Source of the DNA: Cryobacterium gelidum
Lineage (GTDB): Bacteria > Actinomycetota > Actinomycetes > Actinomycetales > Microbacteriaceae
NCBI RefSeq assembly: GCF_004403985.1
Contig: NZ_SOHL01000015.1
Location: 124,001 to 188,000 of the forward strand
DNA length: 64,000 bases
Direction of reading: 5' to 3'
Of the stretch, positions 9,418 through 17,560 are shown piece after piece; within the stretch, counting starts at the first letter, position 1, and each line of letters opens with the position of its first letter. The translations under genes were made by a program, and so were the position numbers. The notes below the pieces were generated by a model. That model was not told the DNA's origin. It searched no databases and was given only the letters and a program-made list of their open reading frames with translations.

Positions 9418-9436
9418 TAAGGTAAGGCTACGCTAA
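9418..9436 (-). promoter_or_regulatory. DtxR/IdeR-type iron box upstream of fbpA
   Basis: The 19-mer TAAGGTAAGGCTACGCTAA matches the DtxR/IdeR consensus TTAGGTAAGGCTAACCTAA at 16 of 19 positions (my own comparison). It lies 30 bp upstream of the fbpA start and overlaps a TTATAA hexamer on the minus strand that could be the -10 element. This fits iron-dependent repression of the importer. Confidence 0.75.
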
Positions 9437-9610
9437 CACGGCGGGGAGGGCGAATCGTGTGCCGCCGCCACGGCTGCGCACCCCGTCGTCTGACACGCGC
9501 GATGTTCGGCAATCGGCGTGCGGGGAATAGCCCGCGTCAGCGGTCGGTTAATTTACCTGAGCACCGCGGTTCAGGTCGCATTCGCGGCCCGTCTCGCCCG
9601 AATCGAAGGA

Positions 9611-10429
9611 ATGATTATTTTGGATCTCAACAACCGACACGGCATCATCACCGGAGCAGGGCAAGGTATCGGGCGGGCCCTGGCGGTCGAATTCGGCTCT
9701 CGCGGCGCACACCTGCTTTTGGTGGGCCGCAAAGAGTCCACGCTCACCGCAACAGCCCAACTGGTCGAAGCCGCCGGAGGCACGGCCGAGGTCCTGGCGC
9801 AGGATCTCACCCTGCAGGGCAGTATTGACCGCGTGGCCGAGGCCGTCGGGTCATGGGCTACCGTCGACCTGCTCGTGAATAATGCCGGCAACGTTCGTGC
9901 CGGGCGGCTCGAAAACACCAGCGAGGCAGACATTCGATCGATGATCGATCTCAACCTCGTTGCCCCCCTGCTTCTGACCCGGGCACTGCTGCCGCGTCTT
10001 CGGGCCGGTGCGGACCGAGACAGCATCGTCCTGAACATTTCCAGCGGAATCGCCCTCCTCGGCATACCGTTCTATTCTGTATACGCCGCCACCAAGGCCG
10101 GCCTCGCTCGTTTCGGAGAGTCCCTGCGGCGCGAACTGACCGGAACCGGAGTGCACGTCGCGACCGTTTATCCCGGCGCGACGGATACGGACATGATGAC
10201 GTCGCAGAACGCCGCCGCCTCACCGGGCTGGGAGCGCCGACCCCTCGACGACGTCATCACTGACCTGCTGGCCGGGCTTGAGGCTGGCGACCACGAAATC
10301 AACACCTCCCCCGAAGGTGGGCGTGGCATGCAGGAGCTCAACACTTCAGACCCCATGGCCATCGACGCCGCGATGGCCCCCGGGCTCGCCGATTTGGAAG
10401 CCGCGGTCAGGGACCACCGCAGCATCTAG
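9611..10429 (+). CDS. short-chain dehydrogenase/reductase
   Basis: Classical SDR of about 272 residues: cofactor motif TGAGQGIG near the N-terminus, NNAG at the end of strand 4, and the catalytic Ser with YxxxK (YAATK). Substrate unknown. An arginine after the first strand (VGRKE) suggests NADPH preference. ATG 9611 directly abuts the only good ribosome-binding sequence (GAAGGA, 9605-9610), so the in-frame TTG at 9620, nine bases downstream of that sequence, may be the real start. The C-terminal 40 residues after the Rossmann core are unusual in sequence but still compact. The gene stands alone. Confidence 0.85.
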   Translation: MIILDLNNRHGIITGAGQGIGRALAVEFGSRGAHLLLVGRKESTLTATAQLVEAAGGTAEVLAQDLTLQGSIDRVAEAVGSWATVDLLVNNAGNVRAGRLENTSEADIRSMIDLNLVAPLLLTRALLPRLRAGADRDSIVLNISSGIALLGIPFYSVYAATKAGLARFGESLRRELTGTGVHVATVYPGATDTDMMTSQNAAASPGWERRPLDDVITDLLAGLEAGDHEINTSPEGGRGMQELNTSDPMAIDAAMAPGLADLEAAVRDHRSI

Positions 10430-10496
10430 GTGATCGCTCGCCGGGCTGGCGGCCCGTCCGCCCGGCCGGCGGCATCCGTTCGCCGATAAAACGGCA

Positions 10497-10543
10497 CAAA
10501 AGCCTGGCGACCGCCGCGCGTGAACGCGCAGTGACCGCCAGGC
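10497..10543 (-). terminator. terminator downstream of the alcohol dehydrogenase pseudogene
   Basis: GCCTGGCG (10502-10509) pairs with CGCCAGGC (10536-10543), and the interior can extend pairing through CGCGCG and CGCG. On the minus strand the hairpin is followed by TTTT (10498-10501). Position and orientation fit a Rho-independent terminator of the decayed gene ending at 10556. Confidence 0.65.
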
Positions 10544-10555
10544 CGGGAATACGAT

Positions 10556-11355
10556 CTATCGGCTGATGACAACCTTCAGGGCCTTGGTTTCGGCCGCACG
10601 ACCGAAGATGTCATACGCTTCCAGCATCTGATCGAAGCTGAAGTGGTGGGTCACGAATTTTTCGGCGGGGAGCAGTCGGCGGCAGAGGACACGACCGTGC
10701 TCGTCGCGCCGAATTCCTTGGCCTGCTCGAGACGGTTGGCGTCTAGGTCGATGGCGATAATCGTCGCGGCGCCATAGAGGCCAGCCGTCGCCATCGCCGA
10801 CAGGCCAACCGGCCCGGCTCCGATCCGGCGACCACGTCACCGGGCTTGACCTGACCGTTCTGCACGCCGATTTCAAAACCGGTCGGCAGGATGTCAGACA
10901 GCTTGACGGCCTGATCTTCGGTGACGCCATTCGGCACTTTGTAGAGCGAGTTCTCGGCGTTGGGCACGCGCACGAATGCTGCTTGGGTGCCGTCGATCAA
11001 ATGACCGAAGATCCAGCCGATGCCGCTCGTTCCTCGTCATCGAGGCAGTGCGAGTACAGTCCGGTCTTACAGTTGGCGCAGTGTCCGCAGGACTTGACGC
11101 ACGAAATGATGACCCGATCTCCGACGGTCAGCGTGCTCACAGATGAACCGATTTCGGTAATGGTGCCACACCCTCATGGCCGAGAATTCGGCCCTTCGTG
11201 ATGGCGGGCACATCACCCCTGAGAATATGCAGATCCGAGCCACAAATGGTGGTCGTCTCAACCCGCACGATCACGTCGATCGGGTTGATGATCTCGGGAT
11301 TTGGAACGTCGGTCCCGGACTTGTCGCCGGGACCGTTATAAACCAGTGCCTTCAC
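10556..11355 (-). pseudogene. zinc-dependent alcohol dehydrogenase, frameshifted and internally deleted
   Basis: Pieces of one medium-chain dehydrogenase lie in three frames: the N-terminus from ATG 11355 (ALVYNGPGDK, zinc-site TTICGSDLH, ILGHEG), the structural-zinc cysteines (SCGHCANC) near 11070, the VPNAENSLYKVPNGV part near 10930, and a C-terminal end (AYDIFGRAAETKALKVVISR). Two of the breaks look like single-G losses in short G runs near 11168 and 11030, another indel lies near 10835, and about 90 residues of the NAD domain and beyond are missing near 10690. The deletion means this is not merely sequencing error. A terminator still follows. The original substrate is unknown. Confidence 0.85.
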
Positions 11356-11511
11356 GGACTTTCTCCTTTTATTGCATCGCGGGCCTCTTACGGCAGGAGG
11401 GTTCGCCCCGTTCCGGGCTCGTTACTTTTAACATGCGCCTCGAGTCTGAGAGCCTGAGGCACGTTCTGCGGCGGCGGGTGCGCGACGCGGCATCGCTCAA
11501 ACCGGTCCAAT
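11356..11511. other. intergenic stretch before the nucS remnant
   Basis: No gene or convincing promoter was recognised between the alcohol dehydrogenase pseudogene start and the nucS-like fragment. The pseudogene's upstream sequence has GGAGAAAG next to its ATG, so its ribosome-binding site is still intact. Confidence 0.4.
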
Positions 11512-11612
11512 ACGCCTTACTTGCGAAATGCTCCGTTGACTGCGCCGAAAGGCTCAGCGCGCACCTGCCGTTCGCCACCCGGCGGCTGATGATCAAGTCC
11601 GACGGCAGTGCT
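11512..11612 (+). pseudogene. decayed 5' fragment of nucS
   Basis: This 100-bp stretch is closely similar to the first 100 bp of the intact nucS at 16766. Translated from about 11524 it gives AKCSVDCAERLSAHL followed by [16 protein letters not shown]. Intact NucS has 25 of the 30 residues from Lys7 on identical by my count. Similarity stops abruptly at about 11612, and there is no start codon at the matching position. It cannot encode a nuclease: the catalytic residues lie in the missing C-terminal domain. Confidence 0.8.
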
Positions 11613-11855
11613 CTTCGTTCTCGCGTCGACCACCCCGCTCGTGCATGTCGGCCCGGCAAAGCCTTTGGCATCCTCAACGCGCTCTATCTGGTTTTTGTGC
11701 TGATGGTGCTGGTCGGGCTCGCCGTGCGTGGTGACAGCGGGTGGTTCCCAGCCACATCGAAGCACCAGCCGGTAGCGCCACGGGGGCCCGGCCCATAGGG
11801 TGAAGTGCTGTTCCCGGAACTCGGTCGTGCTTTCACACTCAGAGACGAGAAAACT
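11613..11855. other. stretch without a recognised gene
   Basis: An open reading stretch continues from the nucS fragment and includes one hydrophobic run (LNALYLVFVLMVLVGLAV, about 11671-11724) of unknown origin. I see no start codon with a ribosome-binding site, so it is probably debris from another gene. The end of the stretch should hold the promoter of the regulator starting at 11856. Confidence 0.35.
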
Positions 11856-13157
11856 ATGGCCCAGACCTCGCCTGCCGTACCGGCCCCGAGCGACATCCTG
11901 ATCGATGCCCGACCGCAGGCCGACCGGCCCGGCGACAAAGTGGCGGTGTTCCTCGCTGAAGGCCTGACCGGCGATGCGGGGCTCGGACCGCTGCTGGAAC
12001 GGATCCTGCTGAGCGCCGCCCAGCTGCTCGGGTGCGGCATGGGCTCGATCTGCACCATCGATGAGACCGCTCAGGTCTACCGCAAGGAGGTCGACCTCGG
12101 CGCCGAGTGCCGGGCGGGCCAGGTCTTCCCGCTGGACGAAGGCGTGACCGGCGCCGTCGTGCGCGCCGGCGGATCCGTCGTGTTCAACGAGTACTCCCAA
12201 GTACCTGGCGGTCACCTCGGCCAAGACGACGCCCGCTACCAACGGCCGGTCATTGGCGTGCCGATCAGGCTCCCGTCGGGTGTCATCGGCGCCTGCGTCG
12301 TCTTTGCAAACACCTCCGAGCGTCTCTTCACCAGCCAGGATGCCCGGATGCTCGAACTCTTCGCCGCCCAGGCGGCCAGCGCCATCGCCGACTTCCGGCT
12401 GCACACCGTCGCCATTGAGGTCAGCATCAGCCTGGCCGAATTGCACAAGACCGAGCGCGCGGCGCTGGCGCAGGGGTTCGGCCGGCCGGGCGGCGATGGA
12501 CGGGCCGGGCCGGCCCGAGTGTCCCCCGGGCGCCTGAGCGGGACACGCCCCCATCGGGTGCTCGTCCTGCACGAACAACCGGTGATCCGCGCCGGCCTGG
12601 TGCACCTGCTGGCTCAGGAGGGGACGGGGATCGAGGTGGTCGCCGAGTACGGCGACGCGGCCGGCGCACTGTCTGGGGCACGGCACCTCCAGCCCGACGT
12701 CGTCGTCACCGACATCAATCTGGTCGACCGGCCAGGCGCCGACCTGTTGGGGTCGCTGGCCCGCACCTGTCCGGGAACGGCCGTGGTGCTCCTGGTCGGA
12801 GACCCGCACGATGAACGGATCCGACAGGCGGCTCGCTCCGGCGCCCGGGGGTTCCTGAACCGTTCCGCCGACGGGCAGTCACTCGTCCGGGCGGTTGACT
12901 CGGCCGTTGCCGGGGACGCCGTTGTCTCGGGCTCCCTGCTGGAACAATGGGGCGAACCGGCCGGTCCTGCCCGCCTGACGTCTCGCGAGCGAGAGGTGCG
13001 TCGCCTCGTGGAGAGCGGGCTCCGAGACAAGCAGATCGGTGCCGAGCTCGGCATCTCGGTGAAGACCGTCGAGAAGCACGTCGGAACAATCCTCCGGAAG
13101 ACCGGGGCGGCCAACCGCACAATGCTGGCCGGGCTGGCTCATCCACGGCCTTCCTGA
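11856..13157 (+). CDS. GAF / receiver-like / LuxR-HTH regulator
   Basis: A 433-residue regulator with three modules: a GAF sensor domain (about 20-180), a receiver-like domain (about 230-350) and a C-terminal LuxR helix-turn-helix (TSREREVRRLVESGL, then ISVKTVEKHVGTILRKTG). The receiver keeps a phospho-acceptor-like Asp (VVTDINLVD), but the acidic pair is replaced by HE (VLVLHEQPV) and the conserved Lys region reads GFLNRSA, so normal phosphotransfer is doubtful. The GAF domain may be the true sensor. It lies about 115 bp upstream of the aldolase-dhaLK operon on the same strand and is the obvious candidate regulator. ATG 11856 was chosen because the sequence upstream is non-homologous. Confidence 0.82.
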   Translation: MAQTSPAVPAPSDILIDARPQADRPGDKVAVFLAEGLTGDAGLGPLLERILLSAAQLLGCGMGSICTIDETAQVYRKEVDLGAECRAGQVFPLDEGVTGAVVRAGGSVVFNEYSQVPGGHLGQDDARYQRPVIGVPIRLPSGVIGACVVFANTSERLFTSQDARMLELFAAQAASAIADFRLHTVAIEVSISLAELHKTERAALAQGFGRPGGDGRAGPARVSPGRLSGTRPHRVLVLHEQPVIRAGLVHLLAQEGTGIEVVAEYGDAAGALSGARHLQPDVVVTDINLVDRPGADLLGSLARTCPGTAVVLLVGDPHDERIRQAARSGARGFLNRSADGQSLVRAVDSAVAGDAVVSGSLLEQWGEPAGPARLTSREREVRRLVESGLRDKQIGAELGISVKTVEKHVGTILRKTGAANRTMLAGLAHPRPS

Positions 13158-13272
13158 GCGGATGCCACCGACCGCGAAGAGCAGGGACTTCCCCCAGACG
13201 GATGGGGGGACTCCCCGATAGCGAACGATCCGGGTGCGGGGATATCGTGACACAAAGCCAAAGGGGGCAGTC

Positions 13273-14133
13273 GTGCCAATCGTTTCGTTGAAGGAAATCG
13301 TCGATCGCGCGTTCCAGGAACGCTACGGCGTACCGGCCGTCAATGTGTTCAACGACCTCACCATGCAGGGTGTGCTGGATGCGGCGGTCGAGGTGCGGTC
13401 GCCCATCATCGTGCAAACCTCGGTCAAGACCGTTCGGTCGATCGGCACGAAGGTACTGTTCTCGATGTGGCAGTCCATGACCGCCGACATCGAGGTGCCG
13501 GTGGCCCTGCACCTGGACCATTGCCCCGACCGCGACGTGATCAGCGAATGCCTCGCCATCGGCTGGAACTCGGTGCTGTTCGACGCGTCTGCGCTGCCGG
13601 TCGCTGAGAACCAGCGCCAGACCATCGAGGTCGTCAAGGAGGCTCGGGGTTACGGCGCCCATGTCGAGGGTGAGATTGAATCCATCACCGGCGTCGAGGA
13701 CGGCGTCGGCTCCGACCAGACGGCGGCGCGGCAGACGCTGGACGTCTCGCTCGCATTCATCGAGGCGACCGGTGTCGACGTCTTCGCGCCGTCGATCGGC
13801 AACGCCCACGGCGTGTACACGTCGAAACCAACACTGGACTTCGACCGGGTCAGCGACCTGGTAGCGGCGCATCCGCTCCCCATCGCCCTGCACGGCGGCA
13901 GCGGAATGACGGATGCGCAATTTCACGATTTGATCCAGCGCGGCTGTTCCAAGGTCAACATCTCCACCGCGCTCAAGATGACCTACCTCCAGTCCACACT
14001 GGCCAACCTGCGGCTCGCCGAGCAGGCCGACAAGTGGGACCCGCCGACGCTTTTTCGCGCCGTGAGCGGCGATGTCGTCGACCTGACCCGCGGCTTGGCC
14101 CGTACATTCGGTTCTGCCGGCAAGGCGTGGTGA
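13273..14133 (+). CDS. class II (zinc) ketose-phosphate aldolase
   Basis: Cleaves a ketose phosphate to DHAP plus an aldehyde. The 286-residue protein has the class II metal and catalytic residues: Asp82-His83 in LHLDH, GEIESITGVEDG, zinc His179 in IGNAHG and His207 in LHGGSG. The GTG at 13273 is preceded by AAGGGGGC with good spacing, and the reading frame upstream is non-homologous. It resembles FbaA/GatY/KbaY-type enzymes, but its sugar is unknown. It is the first gene of an operon with a HAD phosphatase and both dihydroxyacetone kinase subunits. Confidence 0.87.
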   Translation: MPIVSLKEIVDRAFQERYGVPAVNVFNDLTMQGVLDAAVEVRSPIIVQTSVKTVRSIGTKVLFSMWQSMTADIEVPVALHLDHCPDRDVISECLAIGWNSVLFDASALPVAENQRQTIEVVKEARGYGAHVEGEIESITGVEDGVGSDQTAARQTLDVSLAFIEATGVDVFAPSIGNAHGVYTSKPTLDFDRVSDLVAAHPLPIALHGGSGMTDAQFHDLIQRGCSKVNISTALKMTYLQSTLANLRLAEQADKWDPPTLFRAVSGDVVDLTRGLARTFGSAGKAW

Positions 14134-14136
14134 GTG

Positions 14137-14928
14137 ATGCCGGCGCTCATCTTCGACTGCGATGGTGTGCTCGCCGACACGGAACGTGACGGACACCTGC
14201 CCGCCTTCAACGCCACCTTCGCCGAATTTGGTCTGCCCGTGCACTGGAGCGAGGAGGACTACGCCGGGAAGCTGCTGATCGGCGGCGGCAAGGAACGCCT
14301 CACGAGCCTGCTCACCCCGGAGTTCGTTCAGGCGGCGGGATTGCCCGTCGACCCAGCCAGCCAACAGGAGGCGGTCGCCTCCTGGCACCGGCGCAAGACG
14401 CAGATCTACACCGACCTGGTCGCCTCCGGAGCCCTGCCTGCCCGCCCGGGAATCGCCCGGATCGTCGCTGATGCTGCCGCTGACGGTTGGCTGCTGGCCG
14501 TCGCCTCGACCTCGGCCGAAGCCTCCGTGCGTGCGGTGCTGCTCTACACCGTGGGCGAGATGCTGGCCGCACGGTTCCAGGTTTTCGCCGGGGACATCGT
14601 GGCCGCCAAGAAGCCAGCACCCGACATCTACACCTATGCGCTCGAGCACCTCGGCGTGACCACTGACGAGGCGGTCGTGATCGAGGACAGCAGCAACGGC
14701 CTGCGCGCGGCCCGCGCGGCCAGGCTGCGCACCGTCGTCACGGTGAGCAGCTACACGGCCGACGAGGACTTCGCCGGTGCCGCCCTCGTCGTCACCTCGC
14801 TCGGCGAGCCGCACGGCGTGACCACGTCCGTGCTTCGTTCCCCCGCCGGCGTGGTGCCGCGCGGGTTTGTAACGCTGGACGACGTCCTGTCCGTACTGCG
14901 CTCCCCCGACCCCGAGGAAGAATCATGA
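14137..14928 (+). CDS. HAD-superfamily phosphatase, CbbY-like
   Basis: Phosphoglycolate-phosphatase/CbbY-type hydrolase of 263 residues. The nucleophile motif DCDGVLADTE is at the N-terminus, ASTSAE is motif II, KKPAPDIY is the motif III lysine and VIEDSSNGLRAA is motif IV. It probably dephosphorylates a small sugar phosphate, possibly one made in this pathway. It starts 3 bp after the aldolase stop (GTG 14134 is an alternative), and its stop overlaps the dhaL start by 4 bp (ATGA), indicating coupled translation. Confidence 0.85.
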   Translation: MPALIFDCDGVLADTERDGHLPAFNATFAEFGLPVHWSEEDYAGKLLIGGGKERLTSLLTPEFVQAAGLPVDPASQQEAVASWHRRKTQIYTDLVASGALPARPGIARIVADAAADGWLLAVASTSAEASVRAVLLYTVGEMLAARFQVFAGDIVAAKKPAPDIYTYALEHLGVTTDEAVVIEDSSNGLRAARAARLRTVVTVSSYTADEDFAGAALVVTSLGEPHGVTTSVLRSPAGVVPRGFVTLDDVLSVLRSPDPEEES

Positions 14929-15557
14929 CCAGCTCTCAGGACACAACGGAATTCGTGGTGCGGTCCATCGCCGAGGAAGCGCTGGCCAACGAGAAGTATT
15001 TCGGTGAACTCGACTCGGTCGTGGGCGACGGGGACTTCGGATACTCCCTCGCGCGCGGGTTCGAAGTCGTGCTCTCGGGCTGGGATGGCGTTGACCGAAG
15101 CGACCCCGGCATTTTCCTGAGCAAGATCGCCATCATCATCACCAGCACCATCGGCGGCACCTCCGGGCCCCTCTGGGGTACAGCCTTCCTTCGCGCCGGC
15201 ACACAACTCACGGGCCTCAACGAGGTCACGCCAGCGAACTCGATCGCCGCCCTGCGCGCGGCGATCGAGGGGATCAAACATCGTGGCAAGTCCGATGTCG
15301 GCGACAAGACCCTCCTCGACGCCCTCGTTCCCGCTGTCGACGCACTCGAGAATGCATTTCAAGCCGGGGACGACGCGAAGACGGCGCTCGGAAAGATGGC
15401 GACGTCCGCCCGGCAAGCCGCAGACGCCACCAGTCTCCTCCAGGCTCGCCGCGGTCGCGCGAGCTACACCGGTGAACGCAGCATCGGTTCGCCCGACGCG
15501 GGCGCGATCGCCATCGCCGTGCTGGCCGAGCACCTCGCCCGTACCTGGCCCACCTAG
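14925..15557 (+). CDS. dhaL: dihydroxyacetone kinase ADP-binding subunit
   Basis: Nucleotide-binding subunit of dihydroxyacetone kinase, 210 residues, the normal length. The Mg-binding aspartates Asp30, Asp35 and Asp37 in LDSVVGDGDFG align with those of the family, although the usual DHG reads DFG. The TIGGTSGPLWG loop, GDKTLLDAL, and the lid segment ARRGRASYTGERSIGSPDAGA are all present. The phosphate donor may be ATP or a PTS protein. No DhaM-like gene is in the window, so an ATP-dependent enzyme is likely. It overlaps the HAD gene by 4 bp and precedes dhaK. Confidence 0.88.
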   Translation: MTSSQDTTEFVVRSIAEEALANEKYFGELDSVVGDGDFGYSLARGFEVVLSGWDGVDRSDPGIFLSKIAIIITSTIGGTSGPLWGTAFLRAGTQLTGLNEVTPANSIAALRAAIEGIKHRGKSDVGDKTLLDALVPAVDALENAFQAGDDAKTALGKMATSARQAADATSLLQARRGRASYTGERSIGSPDAGAIAIAVLAEHLARTWPT

Positions 15558-15600
15558 TACCCCATCAGCCATCCGATCCCGACAACGACGTGGAGACAGC

Positions 15601-16596
15601 ATGAAGAAGTTCATCAACGACCCCAAGCAGTTCGTCCCCGAGATGCTCGAGGGCATCGCCCTCGCGAACCCCGACACGCTGCGCTACGTACCCGAATACC
15701 ACCTCATCCATCGCGCCGACGCCCCCAACCATGACAAGGTCACCATCATCCAGGGCTCCGGCTCCGGCCATGAACCCGCCCACGTCATGACGGTCGGCCG
15801 AGGAATGCTCGATGGCGCGTGCCCCGGGGACGTCTTCGCCGCGCCGCCGATCGACTACATCATCGGGTCGACCAAGCTCCTCGCCTCCAACAAGGGCGTA
15901 CTGCTTTTGGTCAACAACTACACCGGCGACCGGATGGCGTTCGAGATGGCGGAGGAAGCATCCAGTGCCGACGGCATCACGGTGCGCACGCTGTTCATCG
16001 ATGATGACGTCTCGGTGCAGGACTCCACGTACACCGTCGGCCGCCGAGGGGTGGCTGGCAACTTCTTCGTGATGAAAGCAGTCGGGGCCGCCGCGGAGAC
16101 CGGGGCCGACCTCGACGAACTGGTGCGCATCGGCGAGAAGGTAAATTCGGTCACACGGACCATGGGCGTGGCGCTGACGGCGTGCACCCCGCCCGCCCGT
16201 GGGGCGCCCCTGTTCGAACTCGGCGACGACGAGATCGAGATCGGTGTCGGAATTCACGGCGAACCCGGACGGCGCCGCGCGTTGTGGATGCCCGCCAACG
16301 AGATCGTGGACGAGTTGCTCGGCGCGATCGTTCCCGATCTGCCGTTCGTCAGTGGAGACCGGGTCGCCGTGATGGTGAACGGTCTGGGCGGCACTCCCAT
16401 CAGCGAGCTGTACATCCTGTACGGGATCATCCACAAACGCCTCACCGAGCTCGGCATGACGATCGGTCGCAATTACGTGGGTGAGTACTGTACGTCCCTG
16501 GACATGGCCGGAGCTTCGATCACGCTCGTGCGACTCGACGACGAGATCGAAATGCTCCTGGCCGCCCCGGCGGAGATCGCCATGCGCGTTTTCTGA
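15601..16596 (+). CDS. dhaK: dihydroxyacetone kinase substrate-binding subunit
   Basis: Binds dihydroxyacetone (or a related short ketose) covalently through a histidine and phosphorylates it together with DhaL. The protein has 331 residues with GSGSGHEP (His57) at 52-59, GDVFAAPP, and the covalent His219 in GVGIHGEPG. Start at ATG 15601 with GGAGAC upstream. dhaL precedes dhaK here, and the two follow an aldolase and a phosphatase, so the operon may feed a ketose into glycolysis as DHAP. Tetrulose kinases of the same fold cannot be excluded. Confidence 0.9.
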   Translation: MKKFINDPKQFVPEMLEGIALANPDTLRYVPEYHLIHRADAPNHDKVTIIQGSGSGHEPAHVMTVGRGMLDGACPGDVFAAPPIDYIIGSTKLLASNKGVLLLVNNYTGDRMAFEMAEEASSADGITVRTLFIDDDVSVQDSTYTVGRRGVAGNFFVMKAVGAAAETGADLDELVRIGEKVNSVTRTMGVALTACTPPARGAPLFELGDDEIEIGVGIHGEPGRRRALWMPANEIVDELLGAIVPDLPFVSGDRVAVMVNGLGGTPISELYILYGIIHKRLTELGMTIGRNYVGEYCTSLDMAGASITLVRLDDEIEMLLAAPAEIAMRVF

Positions 16597-16765
16597 CCCG
16601 CCCGACGCGGGGCCGTAACCGCGGCCGCCGAGTTCCCCGCCGGCGCGAATGCCCGCCAACGAACATGGCCGGTACGTTGGCGGGGGCAACCTCGTCTCGC
16701 ACGTGAGCACGGCGATCGGCGAGGTGCTCGCACCCACGAACCACGAGAAGCCGTAAGCTCGACCA

Positions 16766-17461
16766 GTGCGCCTTGTAATTGCGAAATGTTCCGTTGACTA
16801 TGCCGGAAGGCTCAGCGCGCACCTGCCGCTCGCCACCCGGCTTCTGATGATCAAGTCCGACGGCAGCGTGCTCGTGCACTCCGACGGCGGCTCCTACAAA
16901 CCGCTCAACTGGATGAGCCCGCCCTGCTCGGTCACCATCTCCGAGCCGGACAGCGATCAGACGGATGCCGGCATCACCGCCCTCTGGACGGTCACCCACG
17001 CCAAGACCGCCGACCAACTCGTGGTCAGCGTCTACGAGGTGCAGCACGACTCCGCGCACGATCTCGGCATCGACCCCGGCCTCATCAAGGACGGCGCCGA
17101 GTCTCACCTGCAGAAACTCCTCGCCGAGCACATCCACTTGCTTGGTGAGGGATTCACCTTTGTACGCCGCGAATACATGACGGCGATCGGGCCCGTCGAT
17201 ATTCTCGCGCAGGATGCCGCCGGCCGGTCCGTCGCGGTCGAACTCAAGCGCAACGGCGACATCGACGGAGTCGAACAGCTCACGCGCTACCTCGAGCTGA
17301 TGAACCGCGACCCGCACCTCGCGCCGGTCAATGGGGTTTTTGCCGCCCAGACCATCAAACCGCAGGCCCGCAAGCTGGCCGAGGATCGCGGCATCCGCTG
17401 TCTGCTGCTCGATTACGACGCCATGCGCGGCCTCGACGACACGGCCTCGAAACTGTTCTAG
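16766..17461 (+). CDS. nucS: mismatch-specific endonuclease NucS (EndoMS)
   Basis: Non-canonical mismatch-repair nuclease that replaces MutS/MutL in most actinobacteria by cutting both strands at a mismatch. The 231-residue protein has the N-terminal DNA-binding domain and a RecB-like nuclease core with Asp145 (GPVDILAQD), Glu159 and Lys161 (VELK). The extreme C-terminus SKLF resembles the sliding-clamp-binding tail known in the family. The GTG start at 16766 begins directly on the conserved [16 protein letters not shown] sequence. A decayed copy of its first 100 bp lies 5 kb upstream at 11512-11612. Confidence 0.95.
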   Translation: MRLVIAKCSVDYAGRLSAHLPLATRLLMIKSDGSVLVHSDGGSYKPLNWMSPPCSVTISEPDSDQTDAGITALWTVTHAKTADQLVVSVYEVQHDSAHDLGIDPGLIKDGAESHLQKLLAEHIHLLGEGFTFVRREYMTAIGPVDILAQDAAGRSVAVELKRNGDIDGVEQLTRYLELMNRDPHLAPVNGVFAAQTIKPQARKLAEDRGIRCLLLDYDAMRGLDDTASKLF

Positions 17462-17560
17462 CGCAGGTTTACGGCGTCGGGTCGCACAGACGCAACCGCG
17501 GGAAAGCTGATCAACATGGGCAAATGGGAGATTTCACGGCTCAGCGATTAGGCTTGTTGA

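Noticed and set aside
12715..14814. A 699-codon open frame on the minus strand
   Set aside because: It lies opposite the regulator, aldolase and HAD genes, has a composition typical of antisense GC-rich frames and no recognisable domain.
16597..16765. Small reading frame ending just before nucS (…GNLVSHVSTAIGEVLAPTN…)
   Set aside because: It looks somewhat protein-like but has no start or recognisable family. It may be debris; too weak to annotate.
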